Origin: Lacunisphaera limnophila | GTDB lineage: Bacteria > Verrucomicrobiota > Verrucomicrobiia > Opitutales > Opitutaceae | NCBI RefSeq assembly: GCF_001746835.1 | Contig: NZ_CP016094.1 | Coordinates: forward strand, 248,001-312,000 | DNA: 64,000 bases | Reading direction: 5' to 3' | In this document: piece by piece, positions 9,308-18,664 of the stretch | Position numbering within the stretch: position 1 is the stretch's first letter | How the letters are laid out: the number at the start of each line of letters is the position of its first letter | Made by a program: the position numbers and the translations under genes | Notes under the pieces: generated by a model | Told to the model about the DNA's origin: nothing | Databases searched by the model: none | What the model saw: the letters and a program-made list of their open reading frames with translations, nothing else

Positions 9308-12229
9308 TTACGTTTCGATTATCTGAGCAGTATCGCGGAGGTGCTTCACCAACCCTACATAGTGGTCGAGCAAATGGTACTTAGCTCTAATCCAGGCTGG
9401 AGTTGGTTTTAGGGTCCTGAAAAACGGAAACTTTTTATATTCGGCATGCAGTTCCGAACGATCAAACTGGCTCCAGAGTGCGAAAAGACCGCGCAAATCA
9501 TCCTGAGAGATTTGTTGGCTTTTCACCAAGCTATCGCACCAATTGCGCAGTTGACGACCTGAGGAAGCGTTAAGCAAAGCGACTAACGCCTGATGCTTAG
9601 CCTTGCTCAAGATATCCTTGAGCTTTTGCTCAGAGGCCTTGTCGGTTCGCCTGATAGACCAGGTCAGAAAACTAGTAATTCCAAGAGTGCAGATTGCTCC
9701 CGTAATTGCGGTGACCTGAAAAAAACCGACTTCGAATTCGAAAAGGCGAAGAAGTCCGTAGGCAACCATGCCAGGAACGAAAAAGACTATAGCCAAGAAT
9801 ACGAGAGCAACGACATGTTCGAGATTCGTTGGAGCACTAGCTGCATTTCGAATACGTTGCCAGATAACGCGCGGCCCAAGCCGTGACGGCTCATCGCGAA
9901 AATAAAACATAACAAGTAAAGCCAACAGAAATAGAGCCGTGGAAACCGCGCAGAATATTTCTATACTGATCGGACCGGATAGATCGTCGATTTGCAGCAC
10001 AATCGCTACCGGAAAAGAAAACGCATAAAATATAATATATGGAATCACATCTATGCGATTACCCACTGCCCTAAGCAGACCACTTATCCAAGTCAGCTTA
10101 GTCAGCTTACTATCGGTGGATTCTAGCTCTACCGGTACAATGCACCAAGCGAAAATCATCCTGATAATTCGGGAACGGTTGAACACGTTTTGGCATTCTA
10201 TGGCGGGCGCGATTCTCTGTAGTAGAGCCTCCCCCCGAAGCACATCTGAGCGCGAACGAGAAGCAATTATCTGGTTGCTGAATCGTTCTCGGACGAATGC
10301 AGCGTAACCTGGATCGGCGGCTGCCAAAAGCCACGCACGGGTGTAAACTTCATTTTGCAGAATACGCGAGCCGCTGTTTATCGCCTTGTTCATCCAAATG
10401 GAAGATTTGTCCGGTGGACAAAGCGGAGCGAATCCCAGGACAACCCACTGATGGACGAGATCGTGAGAATCCCACATTTCCTGCAGGAATGAGTACATAA
10501 CGTTCAAAAGGGACTCAGGAATCTCATTCCTGCGATATCGAAGACCCTCTTCCAACATACAGAGCAAGTAATAGACCTTAGACTTTTGCCATGACTTGGT
10601 AGCAATGCCCGGAATTCCGCTACGCTTTATCACATGAGATGCCATCATTTTTCTTGAGCCCTCAAATTGAGCGCTAATTTCCACAAAGTAAGGTGCGAGA
10701 ATTTCCGATTGTTGCCCCTGCAAAAGAGCCACTAGGTATTCTCTCCAGCGCGAATCGCTGACGAGTTCTCTTATGCCAACGCCACTCTTGCCAGAAACAA
10801 CAAGTTGGACAAAAAGCGCCTCCTGATACCTCCGATGGGAAAATGCATAGCGCTGGACTCCCATGTGAGCGTCCCGAATGTCACAACGAAGTATTTTACA
10901 TTCAACTAGAGCCGCAAGAATTTGATCAAACCGCGCTCCCAGAAGGATGTCTGCTGGAACTGCTGCTTTCAGTTCCTCTCTTGTCGGCGCTAAAGAGAGA
11001 CTCGGATTCTGTGCGTACAAACCCGCCAATTGAAGCGAGCCAATAACAACATCTTGCTGTGTGAGGTTGAAGCTGCGCTTCAGGTAGGCTTTGTCCCTTC
11101 GAGACAGCCCGGCCAGATGTTGCCCAAGCAGATCGAAATCAGTCGCGGGCACGTTGTTGTTATCGCGTGCATAGCGACACAGTAAGTTCAGAAAGAGAGG
11201 ATTGGCATAAAATGCGCTGTTCGCCTGTTCTGCCAAATGAAGCAAAATTTGTTTTCTCTGCAGGTTGGTTAATAGTGATTTTCGAACAAGTGCCTCTTGG
11301 CGTGAAAACGTCATTGGCAAAATTCTCACGATATCCCAGTCAAGTGTCTCCGGTCCTTTAAATTCGCGGGATGCAATAACTACACGGCAATCACCAAAAA
11401 GCTTTAGGAAGCGCGAAATGCCGGTAACATATTTCCGAACCATTTCATCATGATTCGATGCGTGGAGAATTTCGGGAATTTCATCAAAGGAATCTAAAAG
11501 CAGGCACCAAATACCACTGTCCCTTAGAGAGACCCAGTGGTCCGTTATGTATTGCGCAGTGTCAGAGTCTCCTCGCCTCACATTATCTACAATGAATGCG
11601 CGTAGTGACTCAGGTGAAGTAACATCGTAACGAGCGGAATCGAATTCGCGTAGATTCACATATAACGGCACGGGGAGCCCAAGAGCCCCACCTTTAGATC
11701 CTCTTTCCGACATTTCAGACGCCAAGTGTCGAAGTGCGACACTTTTACCGCAACCAGCGTCTCCAAAAAGCAACAAATGCTTTCCAGCCGAAGACTCTAG
11801 AGCTGACATTAACGACTTACTCCTCCGAACCCCTCGTTTTGGGTTATCGTACAATTTGGCAAGTATGGAGGTAAAGAATGAGCCCTCGAGTAGAACCTCG
11901 GCATCCAAATCTGCAAAAGCTTGATCATTCCAGTTCTCTTGCTTCGACAGGTTATCGAGATCGCTCTTTAGTATGCGAAAGAACTGTCGGCGCCTACGTG
12001 TATCGAGTCTTTCTTGCTCGGATTTCAAGAAGAGAAAGCCCTGAGTTCGTACAGTCTCGCGGGCGGCCATTAGGCCCTTGCATGTTTCTGTCAGGATCCA
12101 TGCGCACAGCACTACTGTTAGTGCTGCGACAACAACTAGGACAAAAATCCCTTGAATACGATCTCCTAGCGAGCCTTCAAAAAGGCGGTCTAGTAATGTG
12201 AGTAATAGCTGGATCGCGAAATCGATCAT
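9308..12229 (-). CDS. Membrane-anchored NACHT-domain NTPase, candidate anti-phage protein
   Basis: 973 aa. Order of parts: an N-terminal membrane segment (about 28-50); a charged linker; a NACHT-type STAND ATPase with Walker A GDAGCGKS (156-163), Walker B LLLDSFDEIP (243-252) and sensor-1 like VVIASREF (283-290); a winged-helix/helical part with FSHRRYQEALFV (463-474), the motif that typically ends NACHT modules; a middle helical region; then four strongly hydrophobic segments (about 728-746, 756-777, 804-829, 836-857) and a soluble C-terminus. NACHT proteins in bacteria are NLR-like switches and several defend against phage. The membrane segments could serve as anchor or pore-forming effector; that is inference. 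The gene is clearly more A/T-rich than its neighbours and uses different codons, pointing to horizontal transfer. It stands alone on the minus strand, convergent with nrdA. Confidence 0.85.
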   Translation of the reverse strand: MIDFAIQLLLTLLDRLFEGSLGDRIQGIFVLVVVAALTVVLCAWILTETCKGLMAARETVRTQGFLFLKSEQERLDTRRRRQFFRILKSDLDNLSKQENWNDQAFADLDAEVLLEGSFFTSILAKLYDNPKRGVRRSKSLMSALESSAGKHLLLFGDAGCGKSVALRHLASEMSERGSKGGALGLPVPLYVNLREFDSARYDVTSPESLRAFIVDNVRRGDSDTAQYITDHWVSLRDSGIWCLLLDSFDEIPEILHASNHDEMVRKYVTGISRFLKLFGDCRVVIASREFKGPETLDWDIVRILPMTFSRQEALVRKSLLTNLQRKQILLHLAEQANSAFYANPLFLNLLCRYARDNNNVPATDFDLLGQHLAGLSRRDKAYLKRSFNLTQQDVVIGSLQLAGLYAQNPSLSLAPTREELKAAVPADILLGARFDQILAALVECKILRCDIRDAHMGVQRYAFSHRRYQEALFVQLVVSGKSGVGIRELVSDSRWREYLVALLQGQQSEILAPYFVEISAQFEGSRKMMASHVIKRSGIPGIATKSWQKSKVYYLLCMLEEGLRYRRNEIPESLLNVMYSFLQEMWDSHDLVHQWVVLGFAPLCPPDKSSIWMNKAINSGSRILQNEVYTRAWLLAAADPGYAAFVRERFSNQIIASRSRSDVLRGEALLQRIAPAIECQNVFNRSRIIRMIFAWCIVPVELESTDSKLTKLTWISGLLRAVGNRIDVIPYIIFYAFSFPVAIVLQIDDLSGPISIEIFCAVSTALFLLALLVMFYFRDEPSRLGPRVIWQRIRNAASAPTNLEHVVALVFLAIVFFVPGMVAYGLLRLFEFEVGFFQVTAITGAICTLGITSFLTWSIRRTDKASEQKLKDILSKAKHQALVALLNASSGRQLRNWCDSLVKSQQISQDDLRGLFALWSQFDRSELHAEYKKFPFFRTLKPTPAWIRAKYHLLDHYVGLVKHLRDTAQIIET

Positions 12230-12771
12230 TACATGGAAGGCTTAGTGCGTTTGGGTTCGGTAGTTGCGACCGCCACGAAAACGTGTGCGGTCGCAGATTC
12301 ATTGAAGTTCTTGCTTCTCGCCGTTGTCAGGACGGGGTTGAACTTTTCATGTCAGTAACCAGCCGGGTTTCGACACGCTTCGGTATTGAGGCCATATATT
12401 GAGGATAGTTACACCACCGTCGCGTGGCCCCGCGACCCGCCGATAAAGTGCACCACAGCGACTCATTGCAAAACTATACTGTCGTAACCTGACTGCATCC
12501 ACTTCCCCTCAAAACAGGGCAACCTCAAGGCCTCCATTGCTGTGGCTTGCCAGGTGATTGCTCCGGCACAATTTTCGTCCGTTCAAAGGCCAGTCATTCG
12601 TTGGAAGGGCCGGCAAAAGGGGTCATGCTCTACCTCTTACCTCACTGAACGGGCTAGGCTGAACCCCGACCGAACGGCCTCAGCTTGGGAGTTGCGCTGA
12701 CGGGCTGATTCAGGCTTTCTCCCTTCACGTGCCGCCGGCGGTGATCCTCGTAGACCTAAACACGTTCACAT
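12230..12771. other. Intergenic region of the island
   Basis: No supported gene is seen in about 540 bases. It must contain the promoter of the NACHT gene (leftward) and of the 12772 gene (rightward). A copy of the GGCAAAAGGGGTCA repeat lies at about 12613-12626. Confidence 0.5.
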
Positions 12772-13521
12772 ATGGCGAGATCTCATACGCGTCGTTCCAA
12801 GCTCCAGGACTTCAGGAAAGACGATAAGCCGTCCCCGTTAGAGTTTGGGGAGGTTATTGGCCTCTTGTTTGCGCTCTCCATCGCCAATCTACTCAATCTC
12901 CATGGCAAACAATGGTCGGCCTTGCTGCTCGGCGTTGATGGTCCAGCAATTTGGGTGGATGCCTACACCAACGTCTCGTATGGGATAACTCTCGTGGGTT
13001 CTGGCGCAGTCATTATCGCCGGTGGCGCTTTTACTTCGGCACGACAACAGCTGCTCGCATTGTCAGCTTCCGCGTTCCTGTTTCCCGTCTTGGTACAGCT
13101 AGCAAGCCGTGGGCATTCTGTGCTGATCATGGTACTCCAGATCTACACAGGCGCTGCGGTCGGCACGGTTTTCTTCTTCCGCCGCTATTTCGCGAAACCA
13201 ATGCCACTTGAGTTTTGGGATCGAATGGTGGTCATGGGACTTCGGGCCATTCGCTTTGGCTTCATATTTTACGGAGCCCTCCTCGCGTTGCTGAAGTTCA
13301 TCTCCGACGGCATGAAAGAGGGGAAGGATGGCTTCTTAAGTACCGCCCTTTACCCGACGATCACCTTGCTCCTGACATTCTTTATCTGGATCGTGTGGCT
13401 CATTGCTCCGGCGTGGGAACGCACTGTGCATCTCCGTGCTCTGGGACACACGACTGGGACGGATCCGTCCGACGGATCCGACGACATCGAGTCGGCTGCT
13501 CAGGATGCGTCGAAACCCTGA
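12772..13521 (+). CDS. Unknown multi-span membrane protein
   Basis: 249 aa, family not recognised. After a basic N-terminus (MARSHTRRSKLQDFRK) there are several hydrophobic segments: about 30-45, 66-85, 92-108, 115-135, 157-178 and 196-215. An acidic tail (DPSDGSDDIES) follows. It would sit in the inner membrane. Base composition is intermediate between the NACHT gene and the host genes. The gene is bracketed by copies of the AAAAGGGGTCA repeat (12613 and 13534), and both copies have GCTAGGCT further downstream, so it may have been inserted or moved as a unit. Nothing in the sequence indicates a function. A partnership with the divergent NACHT gene is only possible by proximity. Confidence 0.7.
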   Translation: MARSHTRRSKLQDFRKDDKPSPLEFGEVIGLLFALSIANLLNLHGKQWSALLLGVDGPAIWVDAYTNVSYGITLVGSGAVIIAGGAFTSARQQLLALSASAFLFPVLVQLASRGHSVLIMVLQIYTGAAVGTVFFFRRYFAKPMPLEFWDRMVVMGLRAIRFGFIFYGALLALLKFISDGMKEGKDGFLSTALYPTITLLLTFFIWIVWLIAPAWERTVHLRALGHTTGTDPSDGSDDIESAAQDASKP

Positions 13522-13531
13522 GCGGGACCTA

Positions 13532-13709
13532 GAAAAGGGGTCATGATTTACCTTTGTGACTTCTGCTGCCCCGCTAGGCTCCTATATCAGTCCCCCTCCT
13601 GTCGCATAGCGGCATCCGAGCAGGCAAAAGGGGTCAGGCTGCGGATGTTGATATGAGGGTACGGTGACTTGGCTTCGCCCCCTCGGCGAGGTTGCTCGAC
13701 CCTCCCGTC
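13532..13709. repeat. GGGGTCA-type repeats and duplicated leader (family C)
   Basis: Two copies of the AAAAGGGGTCA element (13534 and 13626) lie here. The second continues as GGCTGCGGATGTTGATAT and is followed by a leader that aligns with the region upstream of the intact DUF3500 gene (15651-15737). An inverted GCCTGACCCC lies at about 13894-13903, so the fragment between is flanked by inverted copies. Confidence 0.65.
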
Positions 13710-13898
13710 ATGCGCTTCCACCCCGCCGGTCTGTTTCTGCTGCTGCCCCTGGCCCTGGCGGCCCATGACGACAACACGGACTACTCCGACGCGGCGCTCC
13801 ACGTGAAAAGGGTCTTCGCCGAGCGCGAGAGGGGCGGACGAGGTCAGGCCTTGGGGTTTGGGGCCACTGTCCGTCAAATCGGGTGTACCCTAGCCTGA
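13710..13898 (+). pseudogene. Duplicated 5' fragment of the DUF3500 gene
   Basis: The first about 42 codons (MRFHPAGLFLLLPLALAAHD onward to FAERE) are nearly the same as the start of the intact gene at 15738, including the signal peptide. The match then stops abruptly and an unrelated 20-codon tail leads to a stop. The similarity extends upstream across the repeat and leader, so the duplicated block is roughly 13623-13835 against 15651-15862, both in direct orientation with the M28 peptidase gene between them. It would give only a secreted stub and is judged non-functional. Confidence 0.75.
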
Positions 13899-13925
13899 CC
13901 CCGTGATCTTGCTCCGTCGGCGCAG

Positions 13926-15548
13926 CTACTTCGTTCCGGCCGGGGCCGGCTGGACCAGCGGTTTCCGGGGCAGCAGGTCGTCGCGCATGGCGGAGTTGTA
14001 GACAAACCAGGCCATCACGACCGAGGCCTGCATCAGGTCCTCGCGCTTGACGTGCTCCGGGGTGTCCATGTTCGAGTGGTGGGTGCGCGTCATGTAGTCC
14101 AGATCGTCCTGGATGAACTGGAAGCCGGGGATGCCGGCCGAGTCGAAGGGGATGTGATCGGTGCTGCCGGTGTTCCGCCGCGTGACCGTGGTGACCCCGA
14201 GATCCTTCAGGGGCACGATCCAGTTCTCGAAAATGGCCGCCGCCGCCAGGTTCTCCTGGGCGTAGATGCCGCGCACCTTGCCGGCGCCGTTGTCGAGATT
14301 GTAGTAGGCGCTGATCTTCGCCTGTTCCGGCTTCAGCGTGACCGCCCGGTGCTCATCCCGCCAGAGGAACTTGGGCAGTTTCAGTTCTTCGGTATCGCTG
14401 GGGTCGGCGCGGGTGGCGAAATGCTGCTCCACATAGGCCCGGGAGCCGAGCAGGCCTTGCTCCTCGCCCGACCAGAGCGCGGCCCGGATGGTCCGACGGG
14501 GTTGGATGCCCGCGGCCTTCAGGATGCGCATGGCCTCCAGCACGACGGCCGAACCGGCGGCGTTGTCGGTGGCCCCGGTGGCCCCGACCCAGGAATCGAG
14601 ATGCGCGCCAAGCATGACGACCTCGTCCTTCAGCTCCGGGTCCGTGCCGGGGATCTCGGCGAGCGTGTTGTGCTGCGTGAGGCCGTCCGGGTGGAAGGTG
14701 GTCGCCACCGTGAGCTCGAGTTCGACGGCCTGCTTCCGGTCCACCAGACGCTTGAGCCGGCTGTAGTGCTCCACGCTCATGCTGAGCGTGGTCACCGGGT
14801 CATGCTTGTCCGCCAAGTAGGCTTGGCCGGAGGCTTGGACGAAGATCGTGCCGTCGGTGCCCCGGCTCGGCAAGATGACGGCGAGAGGTTTTTCCTGCAC
14901 CCAGAATTCGCGCAGGGCGGCGGCCAACTCGAGGCGCTTGCGGGCCTCGCCACGCGCGTCGTCGCGGTCGCTCGGGATCTGGTAGTGGAAGAGGTCGTCG
15001 AGGTCCTGGTCAGTGAGCTGAGCGTTTTTGGGACCGGCGCGATTCTCCGGCAGGTCGCCGAACAACACGATCTTCCCGGTCAGCTTGCCCCGGAATTTTT
15101 CGATGTCCTCCTTGGTCTTGATGACCGCCCACGCGACCGGACCCCGCACCGGACCGCCCGTGCCGGGGGTCCAGGGCCGCGGGATGGCGTAGAGCTGGGC
15201 GACATCCGGGACCGTCATCCGCACGGCGGCCGACTCCACGGTCCAGCCGTCACCGAAGGGACCCCAGGGCTCGAGCCGGGCGTTGGCCAGGCCCCAGGCG
15301 GCGAATTGATCGCGGGTCCATTCATTCGCCTGCCGCATTGCGGGCGAGCCGGTCAGGCGCGGCCCAATGCGGTCGGTGAGTTCACCGAAGGTTTCCATGA
15401 CCTTCGAGTGGCGCAAACCTTCCTGGCGGAGGCGCGTCAGGAAATCGAGGTTGGGCTCCTCGGCGCAAAGCGAGGAAGTCAGCAGAACTGACGATACGAC
15501 CAGGAGACGGGACCATGAGCCGGCACGGCGGCCGTACAGGGGAAACAT
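13926..15548 (-). CDS. Secreted M28-family zinc peptidase
   Basis: 540 aa from the ATG at 15548, preceded by AAGGA as a ribosome binding site. The N-terminus (GRRAGSWSRLLVVSSVLLTS then LCAEEP) is a signal peptide. The M28 metal ligands are readable: GAHLDSW (His), GATDNAAG (bridging Asp), WSGEEQGLLGS (catalytic Glu pair), YYNLDNGAG (Asp) and THHSNMDT (His). A PA-like insert lies between the N-terminal part and the catalytic domain (KIVLFGDLP region). Such enzymes are aminopeptidases or carboxypeptidases acting on peptides outside the cytoplasm. The reading frame stays open far upstream of the start, but that region is antisense to DUF3500. The gene is flanked by direct repeats (see the duplication at 13.6 and 15.65 kb). 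Confidence 0.88.
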   Translation of the reverse strand: MFPLYGRRAGSWSRLLVVSSVLLTSSLCAEEPNLDFLTRLRQEGLRHSKVMETFGELTDRIGPRLTGSPAMRQANEWTRDQFAAWGLANARLEPWGPFGDGWTVESAAVRMTVPDVAQLYAIPRPWTPGTGGPVRGPVAWAVIKTKEDIEKFRGKLTGKIVLFGDLPENRAGPKNAQLTDQDLDDLFHYQIPSDRDDARGEARKRLELAAALREFWVQEKPLAVILPSRGTDGTIFVQASGQAYLADKHDPVTTLSMSVEHYSRLKRLVDRKQAVELELTVATTFHPDGLTQHNTLAEIPGTDPELKDEVVMLGAHLDSWVGATGATDNAAGSAVVLEAMRILKAAGIQPRRTIRAALWSGEEQGLLGSRAYVEQHFATRADPSDTEELKLPKFLWRDEHRAVTLKPEQAKISAYYNLDNGAGKVRGIYAQENLAAAAIFENWIVPLKDLGVTTVTRRNTGSTDHIPFDSAGIPGFQFIQDDLDYMTRTHHSNMDTPEHVKREDLMQASVVMAWFVYNSAMRDDLLPRKPLVQPAPAGTK

Positions 15549-15650
15549 TCGTTTATCCTTGGGTTGGTGATTTCCGATCAAGCTGATCGACCGCGGCCCC
15601 CGGGGCAAGCGGCTTGTCGCATTCCACCTGGTCCGGGCCAAAGGGCCGGC

Positions 15651-15682
15651 AAAAGGGGTCAGGCTGCGGATGTTGATATCCG
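15651..15682. repeat. GGGGTCAGGCTGCGGATGTT repeat (family C)
   Basis: Second full copy of the element at 13623. It stands between the divergent M28 and DUF3500 genes and is the left end of the duplicated block. Confidence 0.65.
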
Positions 15683-15737
15683 TGAGTCGGGTGACTTTGG
15701 ATTCGCCCCCAAGGCGCACTCGCTTGACCCTCCGGGC

Positions 15738-16934
15738 ATGCGCTTCCACCCCGCCGGTCTGTTCCTGCTCCTGCCCCTGGCCCTCGCGGCCCATGACGAC
15801 AACACGGACTACTCCGATGCGGCCCTCCACGCGAAAACGGTGTTTGCGGAGCGCGAGGCCCGGGCCGTGGCTGAACCTTTCCAGGGGATCACGGCCAACG
15901 GCGAGATCCCGCCCGGCCTCTTCACCCTCAAGCCCACCGGCGTCACCACCGCCCCCCTCGTGGCCGCCGCCCAGGCCTTCATCGCCACCCTCACGCCCGA
16001 ACAGAAGCTCCACACCGTCTTCGGCGCCGACTCCCCCGAGTGGCGTCGCTGGTGCAACGTGGACAACGGCATCTTCGTCCGCCAGGGCGTCAGCCTCCGC
16101 GCCATGTCCGACCCCCAGCGCGCCGCCGCCCGCGCCCTCCTCCAGGCCACCCTCAGCGCCAAGGGCCTCGCCCTCACCGACGCCATCCGCCGCACCGACG
16201 AGACCCTCGCCGAGCTCAACCACGACCGCCTGGCCTACGGCGAGGACCTCTATTATTTCACCGTGATGGGCCTGCCCTCCCCCACCCAGCCCTGGGGCTG
16301 GCAAATCGATGGCCACCACCTCGTGATCAACACCTTCGTCCTCGGCGACCAGGTCGTGATGTCGCCCGCCTTCCTCGGCGGCGAACCCGTCCGCACCACC
16401 ACCGGCAAATACGCCGGCAACGTCATCCTCCAGGCCGAACAGGACCTGGCCCTCGCGCTCATGCAGCAGCTCACCCCCGCGCAGCGCGCCCTCGCCACGA
16501 TCTCGGCCCAGAAGACCCGCACCAACAACCAGGCCGAGGCCTTCAAGGACAACGCCGTCATCCCCTACGCCGGCCTGCCCGTGACGCAATTCACGCCCGC
16601 GCAACGCGAGCACCTGGTCGCCCTCATCCGGCTCTTCATCGACAACCAGGCCGAGGGCCACGCCCGCGTGCGCCTGGACGAGATCCTCGCCCACCTCGAC
16701 GAGACCCGCTTCGCTTGGATCGGCGGCACCAGCGACGACGCCGTGTTTTACTACCGCATCCACTCCCCCGTCGTCCTGATCGAGTTCGACCATCAGGTCC
16801 CCGTCGGCACCAAGATGATCAACGCCCCCGGCCAGGTCACCCGCGACCACATCCACGTCGTCATCCGCACCCCCAACGGCAACGACTACGGCAAAGACCT
16901 CCTCCGCCAACACCTCGCCAACCACCCACACTGA
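15738..16934 (+). CDS. DUF3500-family secreted protein
   Basis: 398 aa from the ATG at 15738; a longer open frame exists upstream but runs through repeat DNA. Residues 1-18 form a signal peptide (MRFHPAGLFLLLPLALAAHD). The body matches the DUF3500 pattern as I know it: LTPEQ, GWQIDGHH..N, SPAFLG.EP, and an NDYG..LL.QH tail near the C-terminus. Conserved His and acidic residues (GHHLVIN, EFDHQVP, RDHIHVVIRTPNGNDYG) suggest a metal or substrate site, but no activity is established for the family. The gene is monocistronic as far as can be seen. Its 5' end was copied to 13.7 kb. Confidence 0.85.
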   Translation: MRFHPAGLFLLLPLALAAHDDNTDYSDAALHAKTVFAEREARAVAEPFQGITANGEIPPGLFTLKPTGVTTAPLVAAAQAFIATLTPEQKLHTVFGADSPEWRRWCNVDNGIFVRQGVSLRAMSDPQRAAARALLQATLSAKGLALTDAIRRTDETLAELNHDRLAYGEDLYYFTVMGLPSPTQPWGWQIDGHHLVINTFVLGDQVVMSPAFLGGEPVRTTTGKYAGNVILQAEQDLALALMQQLTPAQRALATISAQKTRTNNQAEAFKDNAVIPYAGLPVTQFTPAQREHLVALIRLFIDNQAEGHARVRLDEILAHLDETRFAWIGGTSDDAVFYYRIHSPVVLIEFDHQVPVGTKMINAPGQVTRDHIHVVIRTPNGNDYGKDLLRQHLANHPH

Positions 16935-16950
16935 TCCCGCGGTTCGGCTG

Positions 16951-17170
16951 AAGGGGTCAGGCTGCGGATATAGCCCCCGTCCTCAATCCTCCGTGTCTCC
17001 GTGCCTTCGTGGCGAAATCCCGCCCGAGGTTTACTCCCCTCCCCCTTTTGCGCCTCTTGCGCTTTTCGCGGCCAACCCCCTCCGACCTCTGCCGTCCGAC
17101 CTCTGTCCTCTGATTTGCCCCAGCAAATCACCCTGAGCGAAGTCGAAGGGCGCCCTCTGCCCACTGATTT
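16951..17170. repeat. Cluster of dispersed repeats, no gene
   Basis: From left to right: AAGGGGTCAGGCTGCGGATA (16951-16970, family C); CTTTTGCGCC..TTTTCGCGGCCAACCCC (17045-17079), also found at about 21200-21233; heptamers CCGACCTCTGCCGTCCGACC (17082-17101); and TGATTTGCCCCAGCAAATCA followed by CCCTGAGCGAAGTCGAAGGG (17111-17150, family A). The order heptamer tract then family A is the same as in the 3.4-3.9 kb array. Confidence 0.7.
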
Positions 17171-17244
17171 GCCGATGATAGGCCGCTAAGGCATCAGGCC
17201 CCGGGCATGGATCCGCGCTTGCGCCTTGAGGGCGCGAGCCAACA

Positions 17245-18585
17245 GTGCCCACCTTGATCGCGAAGCGGATACCGCAACTCCGGGTGGAGTCCTGCCCCCT
17301 GAACCCCCTGCCCGGAGTCCGAAGCAATCCGCTCAGCATTCGAGTTCATGGGTTTCTACGGCGAGTAGCCGTGGCCGTCACGATGGCCGGCTTGACCCAC
17401 GTTTCCGCATCGGTCGCAGCCGCTCGCGAGGCCCAACCGGTGCCGGTCAGTCCCGCGGCTTCGATTGACCAGTCCATCGAGCACCGGATGCAGTCAGCCC
17501 GGATCGTGGGGCTGGGCGCGGCCATTATCGTCAACCGGCAGCTGGTCTGGACCCGAGGCTATGGCTTCGCGGACAAGGAGCGGGCCCTGCCGTTTACCTC
17601 CGACACGATCATGAACATCGGGTCGATCAGCAAGACTGTCACGGGCGCCGCCCTGATGCGCGCGGTGCAGGACGGCAAGCTCTCCCTCGACGAGGACATC
17701 AACCACTACCTGCCATTCAAGGTGGCCAATCCCTCCTTCCCGAACGAGCCCATCACCCTGCGCCAGCTGGCGACCCACACCTCCAGCATCACCGACCGGG
17801 GCCCCGCCTACGCCAGCGCTTATCACTTTGGTCGCGATTCCACGCAGACCCTCGGGGCATTCCTCCACGACTACTTTGCCCCCGACGGAAAGCACCATTC
17901 CCCGGACAATTTCCTGTCCACCAAGCCCGGGACGCATCGCGATTACTCGAACATCGGAGCCGCGCTGGCGGGCTACCTCGTCGAACGAGCTGTCGGGGAA
18001 GAATTCAACGCGTACACCAAGCGGATCATCTTCGCGCCCCTGAAGATGGCGCATACGGGCTGGCTGATGTCCGAGGTCGACCTGACCAACCACTCGAACC
18101 TCTACATGGCGCAGGGACTCGCCGTACCCATCCAACTCTACGGCCTGACCACCTATCCGGACGGTGGCCTGCGGACTTCCGTGGAAGAGCTGGCCCGCTT
18201 CTTCATCGCCCTGCTGAACGGGGGCGAGTACCAAGGCGTCCGCATCCTCGACCAGGCCTCGGTCGACGAGATGCTCCGGTTCCAATACAACCCGGCCAAC
18301 CCACCTGACAATGTGAAGCTGAGCGGCGAGGGCGCGCTGAACTCCGGCATCTTCTGGGCCACGAAGGACTCCCTCGCCCGGATCGGCCACAATGGCGCCG
18401 ATCCCGGCCTGGTCACGATGATGCTCGCGGATGCCGACAAACAACTCGGCGTGATCCTGTTCACCAACACCGCCGTCCAGCCGGAGGACGGTGAGGTCTA
18501 CCGCGCGATCTTCGATGACCTCTGGCAACTGGGCATGAACCTCAAAGCCTCCGGGACGAACGCCATAGACCGGCAGGAGAAGTGA
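17245..18585 (+). CDS. Serine hydrolase of the beta-lactamase / family VIII esterase fold
   Basis: 446 aa from a GTG at 17245; an ATG at 17383 also exists. A basic stretch then a hydrophobic one (GFLRRVAVAVTMAGLTHVSA) looks like a signal peptide, so the true start may lie between these two. The catalytic motifs are SISK (S127, K130, numbered from the GTG), YSN (in RDYSNIG) and GHNG in place of the KTG box. The HxG form of the third motif is usual in esterases, D-aminopeptidases and LACTB-like proteins, not in true class C beta-lactamases. It would act outside the cytoplasmic membrane. A subclass B1-type metallo-beta-lactamase gene follows 79 bases later on the same strand. Confidence 0.85.
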   Translation: MPTLIAKRIPQLRVESCPLNPLPGVRSNPLSIRVHGFLRRVAVAVTMAGLTHVSASVAAAREAQPVPVSPAASIDQSIEHRMQSARIVGLGAAIIVNRQLVWTRGYGFADKERALPFTSDTIMNIGSISKTVTGAALMRAVQDGKLSLDEDINHYLPFKVANPSFPNEPITLRQLATHTSSITDRGPAYASAYHFGRDSTQTLGAFLHDYFAPDGKHHSPDNFLSTKPGTHRDYSNIGAALAGYLVERAVGEEFNAYTKRIIFAPLKMAHTGWLMSEVDLTNHSNLYMAQGLAVPIQLYGLTTYPDGGLRTSVEELARFFIALLNGGEYQGVRILDQASVDEMLRFQYNPANPPDNVKLSGEGALNSGIFWATKDSLARIGHNGADPGLVTMMLADADKQLGVILFTNTAVQPEDGEVYRAIFDDLWQLGMNLKASGTNAIDRQEK

Positions 18586-18664
18586 CAGATAGCTTGGCTC
18601 AGCTTCCCGTGTCCTAGGGGCTATTCTGAATTGAGCACGGGCCAATCCAGCGTTCCCTCGCCGC

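Noticed and set aside
17245-18585. True class C beta-lactamase
   Set aside because: SISK and YSN fit, but the third motif is HNG, not KTG, and the sequence around it is like family VIII esterases and related hydrolases.
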